From contig JAMLHF010000002.1 in NCBI GenBank assembly GCA_023957275.1, positions 84,888 to 148,887 on the forward strand: a DNA stretch of 64,000 bases, read 5' to 3'. This document shows positions 28,460 to 36,580 of the stretch, one piece after another. Within the stretch, counting starts at the first letter, position 1; each line of letters starts with the position of its first letter. A program made the position numbers and the translations under genes. The notes under the pieces were generated by a model. It was not told where the DNA came from. It did not search any database and saw nothing but the letters and a program-made list of their open reading frames with translations. This DNA is from Lentimicrobium sp. GTDB taxonomy: Bacteria; Bacteroidota; Bacteroidia; Bacteroidales; Lentimicrobiaceae.

Positions 28460-29299
28460 ATGAAAAACAAACAATTAAGCGTGCTTGCATTGATGCTTGG
28501 CATGATCATGAGTGCCGTTTCCTTTACCGCCTGCGACAAAGAGGATGATAAAGGCGATCCGCCCACTTTTGCGGCCTTCGCGGTATCCAACGACAATGAA
28601 ACAGCTACCGTTGTTTTCAGCGAAGCAGTATACAAAGCAGATAACCAGACCGGCAATCTCGACAAAGCCGCTTTCAGTGTAACCATTACCGGAGGTACTG
28701 CCACCCTGGCTGACTTTGAGGTTACCCACACTGCCGGTACCAATGAAGTAACCCTGGCACTTGATATCGATGGTGTTGCCGACGGTACCGAAGTGGTGAC
28801 CGTTAAGCCTTCGGGCGCTAATGCAATTTTCAATGCCAAAGGCGCTGCCATGGATGCTGCACAGAGCAGGACTGCCACCCTGAACGACATCGGGATCATC
28901 GGCAAATGGCAGTCATCGGGCGTCAACCTGGCCCCGCTGCTTGTTGCTTTCGGCGTGGATTCGCTTTATGCCCACTTCAGGGGAGATAACACCTACACCG
29001 TTGAGTCGTTTACCGCCGACGGATCCAAAACAACCCTTACCGGAACCTTTACCCAGCAGCGTTCGTCGGTTGCCGGCATCTGGGACATCACCGTAAGCCA
29101 GTCTTCACCTACCGCGCTTGTAAGTGTCGGCATTTTCCAGGTTATGGATCAGGATCCACAGATGATGAAATATGAGATTGCCCAGACTGAGCCCGCCGTG
29201 GTTGGAGTTACGCCTCCCACTGCCGCTGCCGGCTTTGGAAGCACCAGCTCCGGCGCATACGGGGTAATGAATGTGCAGACATACGTGAAGATAGACTAA
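28460..29299 (+). CDS. Lipoprotein with Ig-like domain (paralogue of 19765-20616)
   Basis: 279 residues; lipobox SFTAC with acylated Cys25, then DKEDDKGD. Same plan as the lipoprotein at 19765: Ig-like domain (TATVVFSEAVYKAD ... EVVTVKPSGANAIFNAKGAAMD), then a domain beginning GIIGKWQSSGVNL and ending YEIAQTEPAVVGVTPPTAAAGFGST. It closes the acyl-CoA operon before a strong terminator, which suggests an envelope role in capture of the operon's substrate. Function unknown. Confidence 0.82.
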   Translation: MKNKQLSVLALMLGMIMSAVSFTACDKEDDKGDPPTFAAFAVSNDNETATVVFSEAVYKADNQTGNLDKAAFSVTITGGTATLADFEVTHTAGTNEVTLALDIDGVADGTEVVTVKPSGANAIFNAKGAAMDAAQSRTATLNDIGIIGKWQSSGVNLAPLLVAFGVDSLYAHFRGDNTYTVESFTADGSKTTLTGTFTQQRSSVAGIWDITVSQSSPTALVSVGIFQVMDQDPQMMKYEIAQTEPAVVGVTPPTAAAGFGSTSSGAYGVMNVQTYVKID

Positions 29300-29321
29300 T
29301 CCTGATTTTCACAGCAAGGTT

Positions 29322-29373
29322 CAGGCCCGGTCGCTCAACTTTACCGGAAGGCATTACCGGGCCTGCCTTTTTT
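29322..29373 (+). terminator. Rho-independent terminator of the acyl-CoA operon
   Basis: Stem CAGGCCCGGT / ACCGGGCCTG (29322-29331 and 29356-29365) followed by CC and a T-run to 29373. Confidence 0.85.
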
Positions 29374-29398
29374 AATCTTTGATAATATCCTGCCAGAT

Positions 29399-30988
29399 AT
29401 GAAGAAAATTTACCTTTCATTATGCATGTTAGGGCTGGCCGCCCTCACATTTCAGGCTGGTGCACAATCCGCCCTGATCGATTACCAGACATCCGCTGTG
29501 CCCCGGAAAGCAAACAAGGAATTTCAGTTCCTGGCATTTTATATCAATCAGGGCGTTACTTCCAATTATTATCCCACCAGCGAATTTCTCAAAGGCCAGG
29601 TCGTGGGCAGACTGTTCGGACGAAACACCAGCACCACCTCCGATACCAACCAGACCTATTACGTTGAACAGCGGCTGATCCCTTTCTTTATCTATCAGCC
29701 CAACCTCTTCAACGGGAAAGCCATCCTAAGGGCTTCCTTCGAAATTGACTGGACCTGGGGCGATGCATCCTACGGAACCGGTGGAAATATCGGAGGCGGT
29801 ATTTCGGGGGACCAGGTAAATATCCAGACCCAGAATATCGAGCTGGAACTGATCCCGTGGAAAGGCTATGCCATCAATATGGGCCTGATGCGCATGTTCG
29901 ATTCACCCTATAATCCTTACCGGACGCTGGCCGATAAAATGCTGACCACCGGTTACCGTCTTGCCTACTGGGGCACCGATGCCGTGGGCGTTTCCATCCG
30001 CCGCGATATGGATTTTTCGCGCTGGAAAGCCGGATTTTACAAGCTTTATGAAAACGATATCCAGCTCGATGACGATGTGAATATGTTTGAAGCCATGTAT
30101 GAAAGGCAGGTGAGCAGACTCTGGAAAGCAGGGATATCAGCCAATTATGCACGCGACCGAAGCGAAGGAAAGGGAGGCGTTTCCATACTCGGGCAGGGAT
30201 TAAACAGCATGCTGGCACAATACAACGGAACCTTCCAGTTCAGGTTTGGCAGCGATCCCTATAAGGCCGATATATTCTGGCTCGGAGGCTTCTTTGGTCG
30301 CAACCAGGACTTTATGATGGACCGGTGGCAGGTTACCGGATTTTTCAATTACAACCTCGGCAAGGCCGATGTGAAAAAGAACGGAATTTGGGAAAAAGGA
30401 GCTGACATCTCCGGTTTCGGCGCCAATCTCAAAACCGCTTACCGCTATGGTCAAACTACCGACGATCAGGTGAAGCTTGACCTGATTTATACAACCGGTG
30501 ATAAAAACGGCCTGGATGACAAGAAATATTCAGGGGTAATGACCGCCAATACCTGGGGCGCTCCCGGGGCCATTTTTACCGCAGCGGCGCGTATATCCTC
30601 TTCCCGCATGCCAATGTGGTTAACCGCTATACGCCGGCTGTGGCCGATATCTCAAATATGGGATACGGTCTGGCGGGAGGAACCCTGGTGGCATCCAGAG
30701 GCATTATTCCTAATAAGCTGGTCGCCAAGGCGGGAACCGCCCTGGCATTCAGCAATGCAAAACCCCTGCTGGGCGGGTACCACCTTGGAACTGAAGCCAA
30801 TGCCGCCCTCATTTATAACCTGGGCACCTATATGAGCCTGGCTCCATGGCGCTTATATGTGGCTGGGCGATTTCTACGAAAGCAGCGATGATGCCTATGG
30901 CTCGCCCGTGAATGGCAGTTTCCCCTCAGGCACAAGACCTTACAACCCATTTACAGCCTTTGTGGTATTTAAATGGCTGATGTTCTGA
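29399..30988 (+). pseudogene. Outer-membrane beta-barrel protein, disrupted by two compensating frameshifts
   Basis: Starts MKKIYLSLCMLGLAALTFQAGAQ (signal peptide), then alternating-strand barrel sequence; may resemble alginate-export or OmpA-like porins, but the family is not certain. The frame is intact to about 30580, then continues in another frame (GAYILFPHANVVNRYTPAVAD ... LLGGYHLGTEANAALIYNLG) until about 30845, where an apparent extra C returns it to the original frame, ending FTAFVVFKWLMF and TGA at 30986-30988. All three segments read as one coherent barrel protein. Either recent decay or assembly/sequencing errors. The gene lies after the operon terminator and before an alpha/beta hydrolase. 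Confidence 0.75.
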
Positions 30989-31028
30989 CAGCCTGTCAAT
31001 AAGTGTGTTAAACTGAAAATGCGATAAC

Positions 31029-32011
31029 ATGAAAAATATACACAAACTGCTTTTCGCGATGGCCGTATTGCTGATTTCCGGACCGGTCAGCCTGCAGGCG
31101 CAGACGTCCGGCGGGTTTCTCAGACCCTATACTGAACTTGTTCCTTTAAAAAATATGGATGATCTGGTATATCCCTTTGCCGTAAAAAAGGTTACCCTGC
31201 CGTCGGGCCCGGAGATCGCCTACGTGGATGAAGGCAAAGGAGAGAAGGTGATAATTTTTATCCACGGACTGGGGAGTTACCTGCCCGCCTGGACCAAAAA
31301 CATCGAAGGACTGAAATCCGGCTACCGTTGCATCGCCATCGACCTTCCGGGTTACGGCAAATCATCGAAGCAGCCGCATAGCGGTAAGATGAGCTATTAT
31401 GCTGAGGTAGTAAAGGAATTTGCCGGAGAACTCGGCCTTGGAAAGGTCATTCTGGCAGGTCATTCCATGGGCGGACAGATTGCCATGGTGGCTGCCCTGA
31501 ATTATCCCGGAATGGTTGAAGGTCTTATCCTTATTGCCCCGGCCGGATTCGAAAGGTTTACCGAAGGGCAGAAGCAATGGTTCAGGAATGTGATGACCTC
31601 CGAAGGGGTGAAAAATACTTCCGCCGAAGATATACAGACCAACCTGGCCGTAAACTTCTACAATATGCCCGCCGACGCGGAATTTATGATTACCGACCGC
31701 ATTGCCATGCGCAGCGCCGCCGATTTTGACCACTACTGTTATGCCGTGGTGCAATCGGTCAACGGGATGGTGGATGAACCCGTGATTGAGGTGTTGACAA
31801 AATCACCCAGCCGGCACTCATTGTCTTCGGCGAAAACGACAACCTGATTCCCAACCGCTTTCTTAACCCCGGAAAGACCGCCGGAATTGCCGCTTACGGC
31901 CATAAAGCCATCAGGGGCAGCCGGTTGCTGATGGTAAAGAAAGCAGGTCACTTTGTACAATACGAGAAATCAGGCGAAGTGAACGATGCCATCCGGGAAT
32001 TTCTGAAATAG
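31029..32011 (+). pseudogene. Alpha/beta hydrolase with one frameshift
   Basis: Exported hydrolase: signal peptide ending SLQAQ, oxyanion HGLGSYLPAW, nucleophile elbow GHSMGGQ. The first frame ends at 31847 in a nonsense tail (SPSRHSLSSAKTTT). At the run ACAAAATCACC (about 31797-31803) an A appears missing; with one more A the reading becomes ITQPALIVFGENDNLIPN and goes on to GHFVQYEKSGEVNDAIREFLK, giving the catalytic Asp and His and a stop at 32009-32011. So only one base separates this from a complete serine hydrolase. Follows the barrel gene by 40 bp. Confidence 0.82.
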
Positions 32012-32032
32012 TTGGTTGAATAATGGAGTGTG

Positions 32033-32060
32033 AAAAGCCGGGAGGGATTCCGGCTTTTTT
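32033..32060 (+). terminator. Rho-independent terminator
   Basis: Stem AAAAGCCGG / CCGGCTTTTTT with a short loop, 22 nt after the restored hydrolase stop. Confidence 0.8.
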
Positions 32061-32409
32061 ACTAATTGCTGAGAATGAATGGTCCAATAGCTGCAATAAG
32101 GCTGAATAGGAGTGATTTGTTTAATGCATGACCAATTTATCTTATGTCTTAGCGGATATATCAGATTTGAGGAGGATATTCCGGATAACAAGGTGGTTTT
32201 GAAGTATAAAGTGCCGCTAGGATGTCCGGATATTTAATAAGTTGATATATTTGAGGTGAGAATGTAAAATCAGTAATTTTGCTTTGGGAGGGGTGAGAGT
32301 GATTCGGATTATACGCTGTTGTGCGGGTATGCAATCGTTATGGGGGATTTCAGTATTTCGAACATAAAGGAATTAATCTATTTTATAATAAAAATAAATT
32401 TTGTCAAAC
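32061..32409. other. AT-rich intergenic region with no gene seen
   Basis: About 350 bp marking the change from the higher-GC operon to the AT-rich accessory segment. No open frame with recognisable features. Confidence 0.5.
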
Positions 32410-32713
32410 ATGAAAAAGATTTATTTTGCAATCGCAGCCTTTATAATTATTTACGAGGTAAATGCACAAATCTGGCATGGTTAAATCCATTGCCACAAGG
32501 GTACCCCTTTTGGACATTGAATTTGATGCCGGCAACAATGCCTACATCAAGTCGGAGACCATAACACCGTATTAAAATCAGTTGATGGTGGTTTGACCTT
32601 GGAGTCCTCTTTCAACCGGTACGATGAATCTCTGGTCATCACTGTCCATTACGGATGCAGGAACCATATTCCTGGCAGGGATGGGTTATGTTTTGATAAG
32701 TTATTACTCATAA
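32410..32713 (+). pseudogene. Remnant of an exported YCF48/BNR-repeat-like protein
   Basis: Begins with an intact signal peptide (MKKIYFAIAAFIIIYEVNAQ) that meets a stop after QIWHG. In shifted frames the text continues as WLNPLPQGYPFWTLN, then NTVLKSVDGGLT, then STGTMNLWSSLSITDAGTIFLAG. These match the WQNPLPQG..L..V and TGTT..LWSVYFTDA.TGYVVG.. rhythm of YCF48/BNR-type repeats often seen in T9SS-secreted proteins. At least three frame breaks; clearly decayed and short. Confidence 0.6.
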
Positions 32714-32789
32714 TAGGCGGCTAATCATACTGCCGTAGCGTTGGGCATAATTTGAAATGACACCATCGTCACAACAAAAACTCTATAAT

Positions 32790-33905
32790 ATGAAAACAAT
32801 TATTAAGATTTTAGTTTTAGCAATAGGATTAACAACGCAATTATATGGTCAGGATTTTCCAGATGATTTTTATAATGCGGAAAAGAAAATTATTAAATCA
32901 GAAGTTCTTAATTTGGAAAAGCTCTTGTTTATATACTTACCAAATAACTATTATAAAGATACCACCAAATCATACCCGGTACATTATTTGACAGATGCTC
33001 CTACTACTTCAAATATCTACTTTGATTTATTAAGGTTACATAGTTTGGCGAATACTGTTCCCCAAAGCATTGTTGTTGGTTTGTCAAGTGATAATAGAAA
33101 TTACAACTTATATCCTGAAAAAGGAGCAGAAAAATATCTGCAATTTATAAAAAGTGAAGTTATTCCATATATTGATAAGAATTATAGAACTAATCTCTTT
33201 AAAGTCATAGCAGGGCATTCTCTTGGTGGAGATTTTGTAATCTATACAATGATTAAAGAACCTTCGCTTTTCAACGCATACATTGCAGGAAGCCCTGGTC
33301 CCATAGAAACTATAATTAGATTATTGGATACAACTGAATATAAACTAAACTCTACTGATTATAAATTCTTCTATTCTTCAATTGGTTCTGATGATTTCAC
33401 TGACACAGTGGCTTTTGACCAATTCAGAGAAAAACTGAAAGCAGAAGTTTCAAAAAAAGTTGATTGTAATTTTGATATTAATAAAGGCGAAAACCATATT
33501 TCAAATATTGTAATAAATTATCAAAAAGGGATTACTAAACTATATAGTGACTGGCAATTTATTTTGCCAGATAATTTAAACAAACCAATTAGTGAAGAAT
33601 TGAAATCCCACTATGATAAATTAGAAAATAAATTTGGATATAGACCAGAAATAGGTGAATGGGACGTCATTTTTCCAATAATGGATATTTTAGCAAAAAG
33701 GGGTGATTTTAAAAATGCAATAGATATATTGAAATATTGTATCGAGATACATCCAATGTCTGACCAAGCTTATGCATTTTTAGCCAAAGCACATTTTGAT
33801 GCAGGACAAATGGAATTAGGTATGAAATATTTAAAAAAATCACTTGAATTAAATCCCGAAAATCCATTTGCTCTGAGAATGAAAATGATGATTGAAAATA
33901 AATAA
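32790..33905 (+). CDS. Cassette 1: exported esterase-like alpha/beta hydrolase with C-terminal TPR
   Basis: 371 residues from ATG 32790 (MKTIIKILVLAIGLTTQLYGQ signal peptide); an in-frame ATG at 32757 only adds residues ahead of it. The middle is a putative esterase domain (PF00756-like): YPVHYLTDAP, FIKSEVIPYIDKNYRT, nucleophile elbow AGHSLGGDFV, and KGENHISNI with the likely catalytic His. The last ~90 residues contain a TPR pair (DFKNAIDILKYCIEIHPM, MELGMKYLKKSLELNPENP). Similar architecture to the chromosomal gene at 51181. AT-rich; occupies the first cassette, 44 bp after the GTTGGGC site. Confidence 0.85.
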   Translation: MKTIIKILVLAIGLTTQLYGQDFPDDFYNAEKKIIKSEVLNLEKLLFIYLPNNYYKDTTKSYPVHYLTDAPTTSNIYFDLLRLHSLANTVPQSIVVGLSSDNRNYNLYPEKGAEKYLQFIKSEVIPYIDKNYRTNLFKVIAGHSLGGDFVIYTMIKEPSLFNAYIAGSPGPIETIIRLLDTTEYKLNSTDYKFFYSSIGSDDFTDTVAFDQFREKLKAEVSKKVDCNFDINKGENHISNIVINYQKGITKLYSDWQFILPDNLNKPISEELKSHYDKLENKFGYRPEIGEWDVIFPIMDILAKRGDFKNAIDILKYCIEIHPMSDQAYAFLAKAHFDAGQMELGMKYLKKSLELNPENPFALRMKMMIENK

Positions 33906-33913
33906 CAAACTAT

Positions 33914-34045
33914 GCCCAACATTTTGTATAAGTAATGGCAGGGAATGTGGTAAATATCAAGGTTTGTAGCCCGCTCAAACAGTTTAGCGGTTTGACAGGA
34001 AACTACCACGCAATCTGCCACTACTCATACAATTTACCGTTATGT
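33914..34045 (+). repeat. attC-like recombination site 1
   Basis: 132 bp. R'' GCCCAAC at the left, R' GTTATGT at the right. The arms pair over more than 30 bp: TTGTATAAGTAATGGCAG on the left against CTGCCACTACTCATACAA on the right, with extra unpaired bases (GGTA complement near R') as expected of extrahelical bases in attC. An inner CCGCT/AGCGG stem is also present. Differs in sequence from sites 2 and 3. Confidence 0.78.
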
Positions 34046-34088
34046 GTGATTGTAAGTAAAACAGTAAAGTATTAACTGATTAATATTA

Positions 34089-34922
34089 ATGGTAATGGTC
34101 AAAATAGTTTTTTTTATTAGTATTCTTGCTTGCATAAGCAATATAGGTTTAACTCAAAATGCTATTCTAGCAGGACAAACTAGTGGTAATAACATTCAAT
34201 ATACTGATTTAGAGCCTGACTCTTCTCTAATAGCGTACAATCCTCCAGAAAGTTTCTTTTTAGATATTAATAATGATGGAATTGATGATTTGAGATTCTG
34301 CGGTTGTTTTGAAGGAGAATATAGTATGTATAAAAAAATATATACTTCCGTAGAGTCAATAAACAATAAAGTAACTATACTCGCTGATGGATCCATTGCT
34401 AAAAAACTAGAATTTGGAGATTCTATTTCTGAAAATCAAAATTGGAGCACTAATAATAGCATACTTGAGCTCGCAGTACATTATATCAGATATTATCCAC
34501 CACCAGAGTCTGACTCAGTCTATGGCTTTAGAGGTTCGGGTTATTTGGGCTTTAAGATAGAAGAGCAAAATGAGACTTTTTACGGTTGGATAAATATTAC
34601 AACATCCCAAAGTTCTATACAAGTAAAGGAAATAGGAATTTGTGGATTAACTGTTGGTGTATTAATAGCTGAAAAGAATCGCGATTTTCAATTATTCCCA
34701 AATCCCTGTAGAAATGAATTGGAATTTGATATTGATTTACTGAATGAAAACGAATTAAGCTATCAGGTATTAGACTTTTTAGGTAGAGTAGTCATTGAAA
34801 AAAATATTGTAGAAGGAAGGACAAAAATTAACACTTTGGAACTAGCTCCTGGCATCTATATACTTAGAATTGTAAATGGAGTGAAATTATTTAAGGTTGA
34901 AAAATTTATTAAACAAGGTTAA
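34089..34922 (+). CDS. Cassette 2: exported protein with T9SS sorting domain
   Basis: 277 residues; signal peptide up to about GLTQN (ATG 34089 or, two codons later, 34095). The N-terminal 190 residues are beta-rich with a possible calcium-like DINNDGIDD segment and no recognised enzyme motif. The C-terminus is a type A T9SS sorting domain (LFPNPCRNELEFDI ... APGIYILRI ... KVEKFIKQ). A cargo protein for the host's type IX machinery carried on a mobile cassette. Similar proteins often have unknown roles. Confidence 0.8.
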   Translation: MVMVKIVFFISILACISNIGLTQNAILAGQTSGNNIQYTDLEPDSSLIAYNPPESFFLDINNDGIDDLRFCGCFEGEYSMYKKIYTSVESINNKVTILADGSIAKKLEFGDSISENQNWSTNNSILELAVHYIRYYPPPESDSVYGFRGSGYLGFKIEEQNETFYGWINITTSQSSIQVKEIGICGLTVGVLIAEKNRDFQLFPNPCRNELEFDIDLLNENELSYQVLDFLGRVVIEKNIVEGRTKINTLELAPGIYILRIVNGVKLFKVEKFIKQG

Positions 34923-34946
34923 TAGCGAAAAAACAACAACAAACAC

Positions 34947-35078
34947 ACATAACAAAGGCTAAAACGCTATCGGGCGCATGGTTGTAAGGAGAAAGATTGT
35001 ACATTTATTGAAAATTGTGCTGTCCGGAAAGATATATTTTCAAAAGTGCCCGCCATCGTTTAGCCTTGGCCGTTAGTG
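34947..35078 (+). repeat. attC-like recombination site 2
   Basis: 132 bp. R'' ACATAAC and R' GTTAGTG. Left arm AAAGGCTAAAACGCTATCGGGCGC pairs with right arm GTGCCCGCCATCGTTTAGCCTT over about 25 bp. Nearly identical to site 3 except in the terminal arms. Confidence 0.78.
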
Positions 35079-35092
35079 GCAAGCAAAAAAGA

Positions 35093-35581
35093 ATGAAATA
35101 CTACCTAGTAATAATTTTTATAACATTATCCTTTTCTGTCGAAGGACAAAAAAGCATCTACTTATATTTTAATGATGTAGGGTTTTGTGGGCCAGGACCT
35201 TTAATCATGGAAGAATTAACCTTGTTTGAAGATAATTCATTTGAATATACATCCTTTCAATATCCTAATTTGAAAATAGAAACCTCAGGTCATTTCTCGA
35301 AAGGAAAGAAATATATTTCATTGGAATATCAAGTCTTAAAAATTGATACTCTTGATAAAAGCAAAGAAACAGGAGAAATTAACAACTTGCAATTTATCTC
35401 CGAGTTAAAAATTATTAATGACAAGGATTGGCTTAAGAATAAGGGTGGAATGCTTATTGAATGTGGCAAGTTGTTCGGGTCAAAAATAAAAATGCTTGAA
35501 CCAAGAAAAAGAAGAGTTATAATACTTAAAACAATTGATTACAAGACAGTTAACAAAATGCCAGCCACTAACAAAGGCTAA
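35093..35581 (+). CDS. Cassette 3: small exported protein, function unknown
   Basis: 162 residues from ATG 35093 (MKYYLVIIFITLSFSVEGQ signal peptide); the open frame extends upstream to 35015 but that part lies in the attC site. Body has a GFCGPGPLIMEELTLFEDNSFEY block, predicted beta-rich. No family recognised. The last codons (MPATNKG) run into the next attC site and the stop is inside it, a tight fit typical of cassettes. Confidence 0.75.
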   Translation: MKYYLVIIFITLSFSVEGQKSIYLYFNDVGFCGPGPLIMEELTLFEDNSFEYTSFQYPNLKIETSGHFSKGKKYISLEYQVLKIDTLDKSKETGEINNLQFISELKIINDKDWLKNKGGMLIECGKLFGSKIKMLEPRKRRVIILKTIDYKTVNKMPATNKG

Positions 35582-35696
35582 AACGCTATCTGGCGTATGG
35601 TTGTAAGGAGAAAGATTGTACATTTATTGAAAATTGTGCTGGCCGGAATGATACATTTTCAAAAGTGCCTGCCAGCGCAAAGCCTGGACGTTATGC
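35566..35696 (+). repeat. attC-like recombination site 3
   Basis: 131 bp. R'' CACTAAC and R' GTTATGC. Near-identical to site 2 through the central 90 bp. The right arm (GCCAGCGCAAAGCCTGGAC) pairs less perfectly with the left arm. Overlaps the 3' end of cassette gene 3 and the ATG of cassette gene 4. Confidence 0.78.
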
Positions 35697-36094
35697 GTAA
35701 TTTTATAATATTCACCATATTATTTTCAACTCTAATCTTAATCAGTGGATGCATCTTTTCTCAAAAGAATGATTGTTCCTCATTTAAAACAGGAAAATTT
35801 GAATTAATAGATGAACAGCACTCACTTCACTATTTGGTAGAAAGAGATGATTTTATTCAAACTGAGACTAATGTAAAAACTGGACAAATCTCAAGCTTTA
35901 AGATAAAGTGGTTAAACAAGTGTGAATATCAATTAGAAATGATATCTGGAAGCAATCAGGCCATGGAGTTTTATAAAGGGAAAAAGCTGATTGTCAATAT
36001 CGTTGAAACATATCCTGATGGATATAAATTCTCAACACAATTAGAGGGTGATGAGAGAATAAGGTATCAAACATTGAGAAGAGTAAACAAATAA
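35693..36094 (+). CDS. Cassette 4: small lipoprotein, function unknown
   Basis: 133 residues; the ATG at 35693 is part of the heptamer GTTATGC. Signal peptide MRNFIIFTILFSTLILISGC, acylated Cys20. The body (KTGKFELIDEQHSLHYLVERDDFIQTETN, then IKWLNKCEYQLEM) resembles small Bacteroidota proteins with a lipocalin-like strand pattern, but no firm family is assigned. Upstream codons of the open frame back to 35597 lie in the attC site and are not counted. Confidence 0.75.
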   Translation: MRNFIIFTILFSTLILISGCIFSQKNDCSSFKTGKFELIDEQHSLHYLVERDDFIQTETNVKTGQISSFKIKWLNKCEYQLEMISGSNQAMEFYKGKKLIVNIVETYPDGYKFSTQLEGDERIRYQTLRRVNK

Positions 36095-36106
36095 ACTACG
36101 CATAAT

Positions 36107-36580
36107 AAATAGGAATATGAGCGGTCTGCAATTCCGATTGCTGTCGGAACCAGCCATTATTACAGGTAAATTAACCGGACCATTATAATTGTTTCTTCCG
36201 CTAATTCAGCCTCCGCCATTCCACTTCAACCTGCACCAGCCTCTCCGGAACTTTAACGGATTTTCTTTTTTCGTTGCGCATCGCAGCGGAATTCGGGGTC
36301 AGGATGGTCCGGAATCTATAATAGATGGGGCGGGGAGAGATTACTTAAATATCGGGGAAAAAGCATTTTTGTATCTTTACGGGATGCTGCAGTAGGTTAG
36401 GTTCAGCATGTGTGTATGTGGCAATAACGGGTGAAGTGGTAAATCAAAGGTCCGTGCCTTTCAGAAATTTTGTGCTGAACTTACAGGTAAGTGCTTCCGG
36501 CCGCTGCTGCTTATGCCGCAAAACACCAGCCAAATGCGACAGCGCAATGGACAATGGAACAGAAAATTGAAGTAATATAA
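36107..36580. other. Intergenic region after the cassette array
   Basis: 470 bp without a gene. It contains copy A of a dispersed repeat (36244-36390). The sequence right after the last R''-like heptamer is not homologous to the attC sites, so the array appears broken here. Confidence 0.5.
36244..36390 (+). repeat. Dispersed repeat, copy A
   Basis: About 147 bp similar to 37116-37265, with shared blocks TCCGGAA, GATTTT.TTTTT, GGTCAGG.TG.TCCGGAATCT, GGGGAGAGATTAC, GCATTTTTGTATCTTT and GGGATGCTGC. It ends in TATCTTTA (36372-36379), close to the -7 consensus. Confidence 0.6.

Larger units (their letters stand above)
32740..36106 (+). mobile_element. Integron-like gene-cassette array without integrase
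   Basis: Four cassettes in a row. Each starts with a GTT-heptamer (R' type) and ends with its reverse complement (R''): GTTGGGC 32740-32746 with GCCCAAC 33914-33920; GTTATGT 34039-34045 with ACATAAC 34947-34953; GTTAGTG 35072-35078 with CACTAAC 35566-35572; GTTATGC 35690-35696 with GCATAAT 36100-36106 (one mismatch). Between R'' and the next R' lie palindromic attC-like sites of 131-132 bp. This is exactly the relation expected if circular cassettes recombined at G/TTRRRY. All four genes point the same way, and the DNA is visibly AT-rich. No intI gene is in the window. The left edge is a lone R'-like site; the last attC is truncated or missing. Confidence 0.8.

Noticed and set aside
36400-36482. 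GTTCAGCA / TGCTGAAC inverted repeat as an attC remnant of cassette 4
   Set aside because: Only eight bases pair and the heptamers do not fit GTTRRRY.
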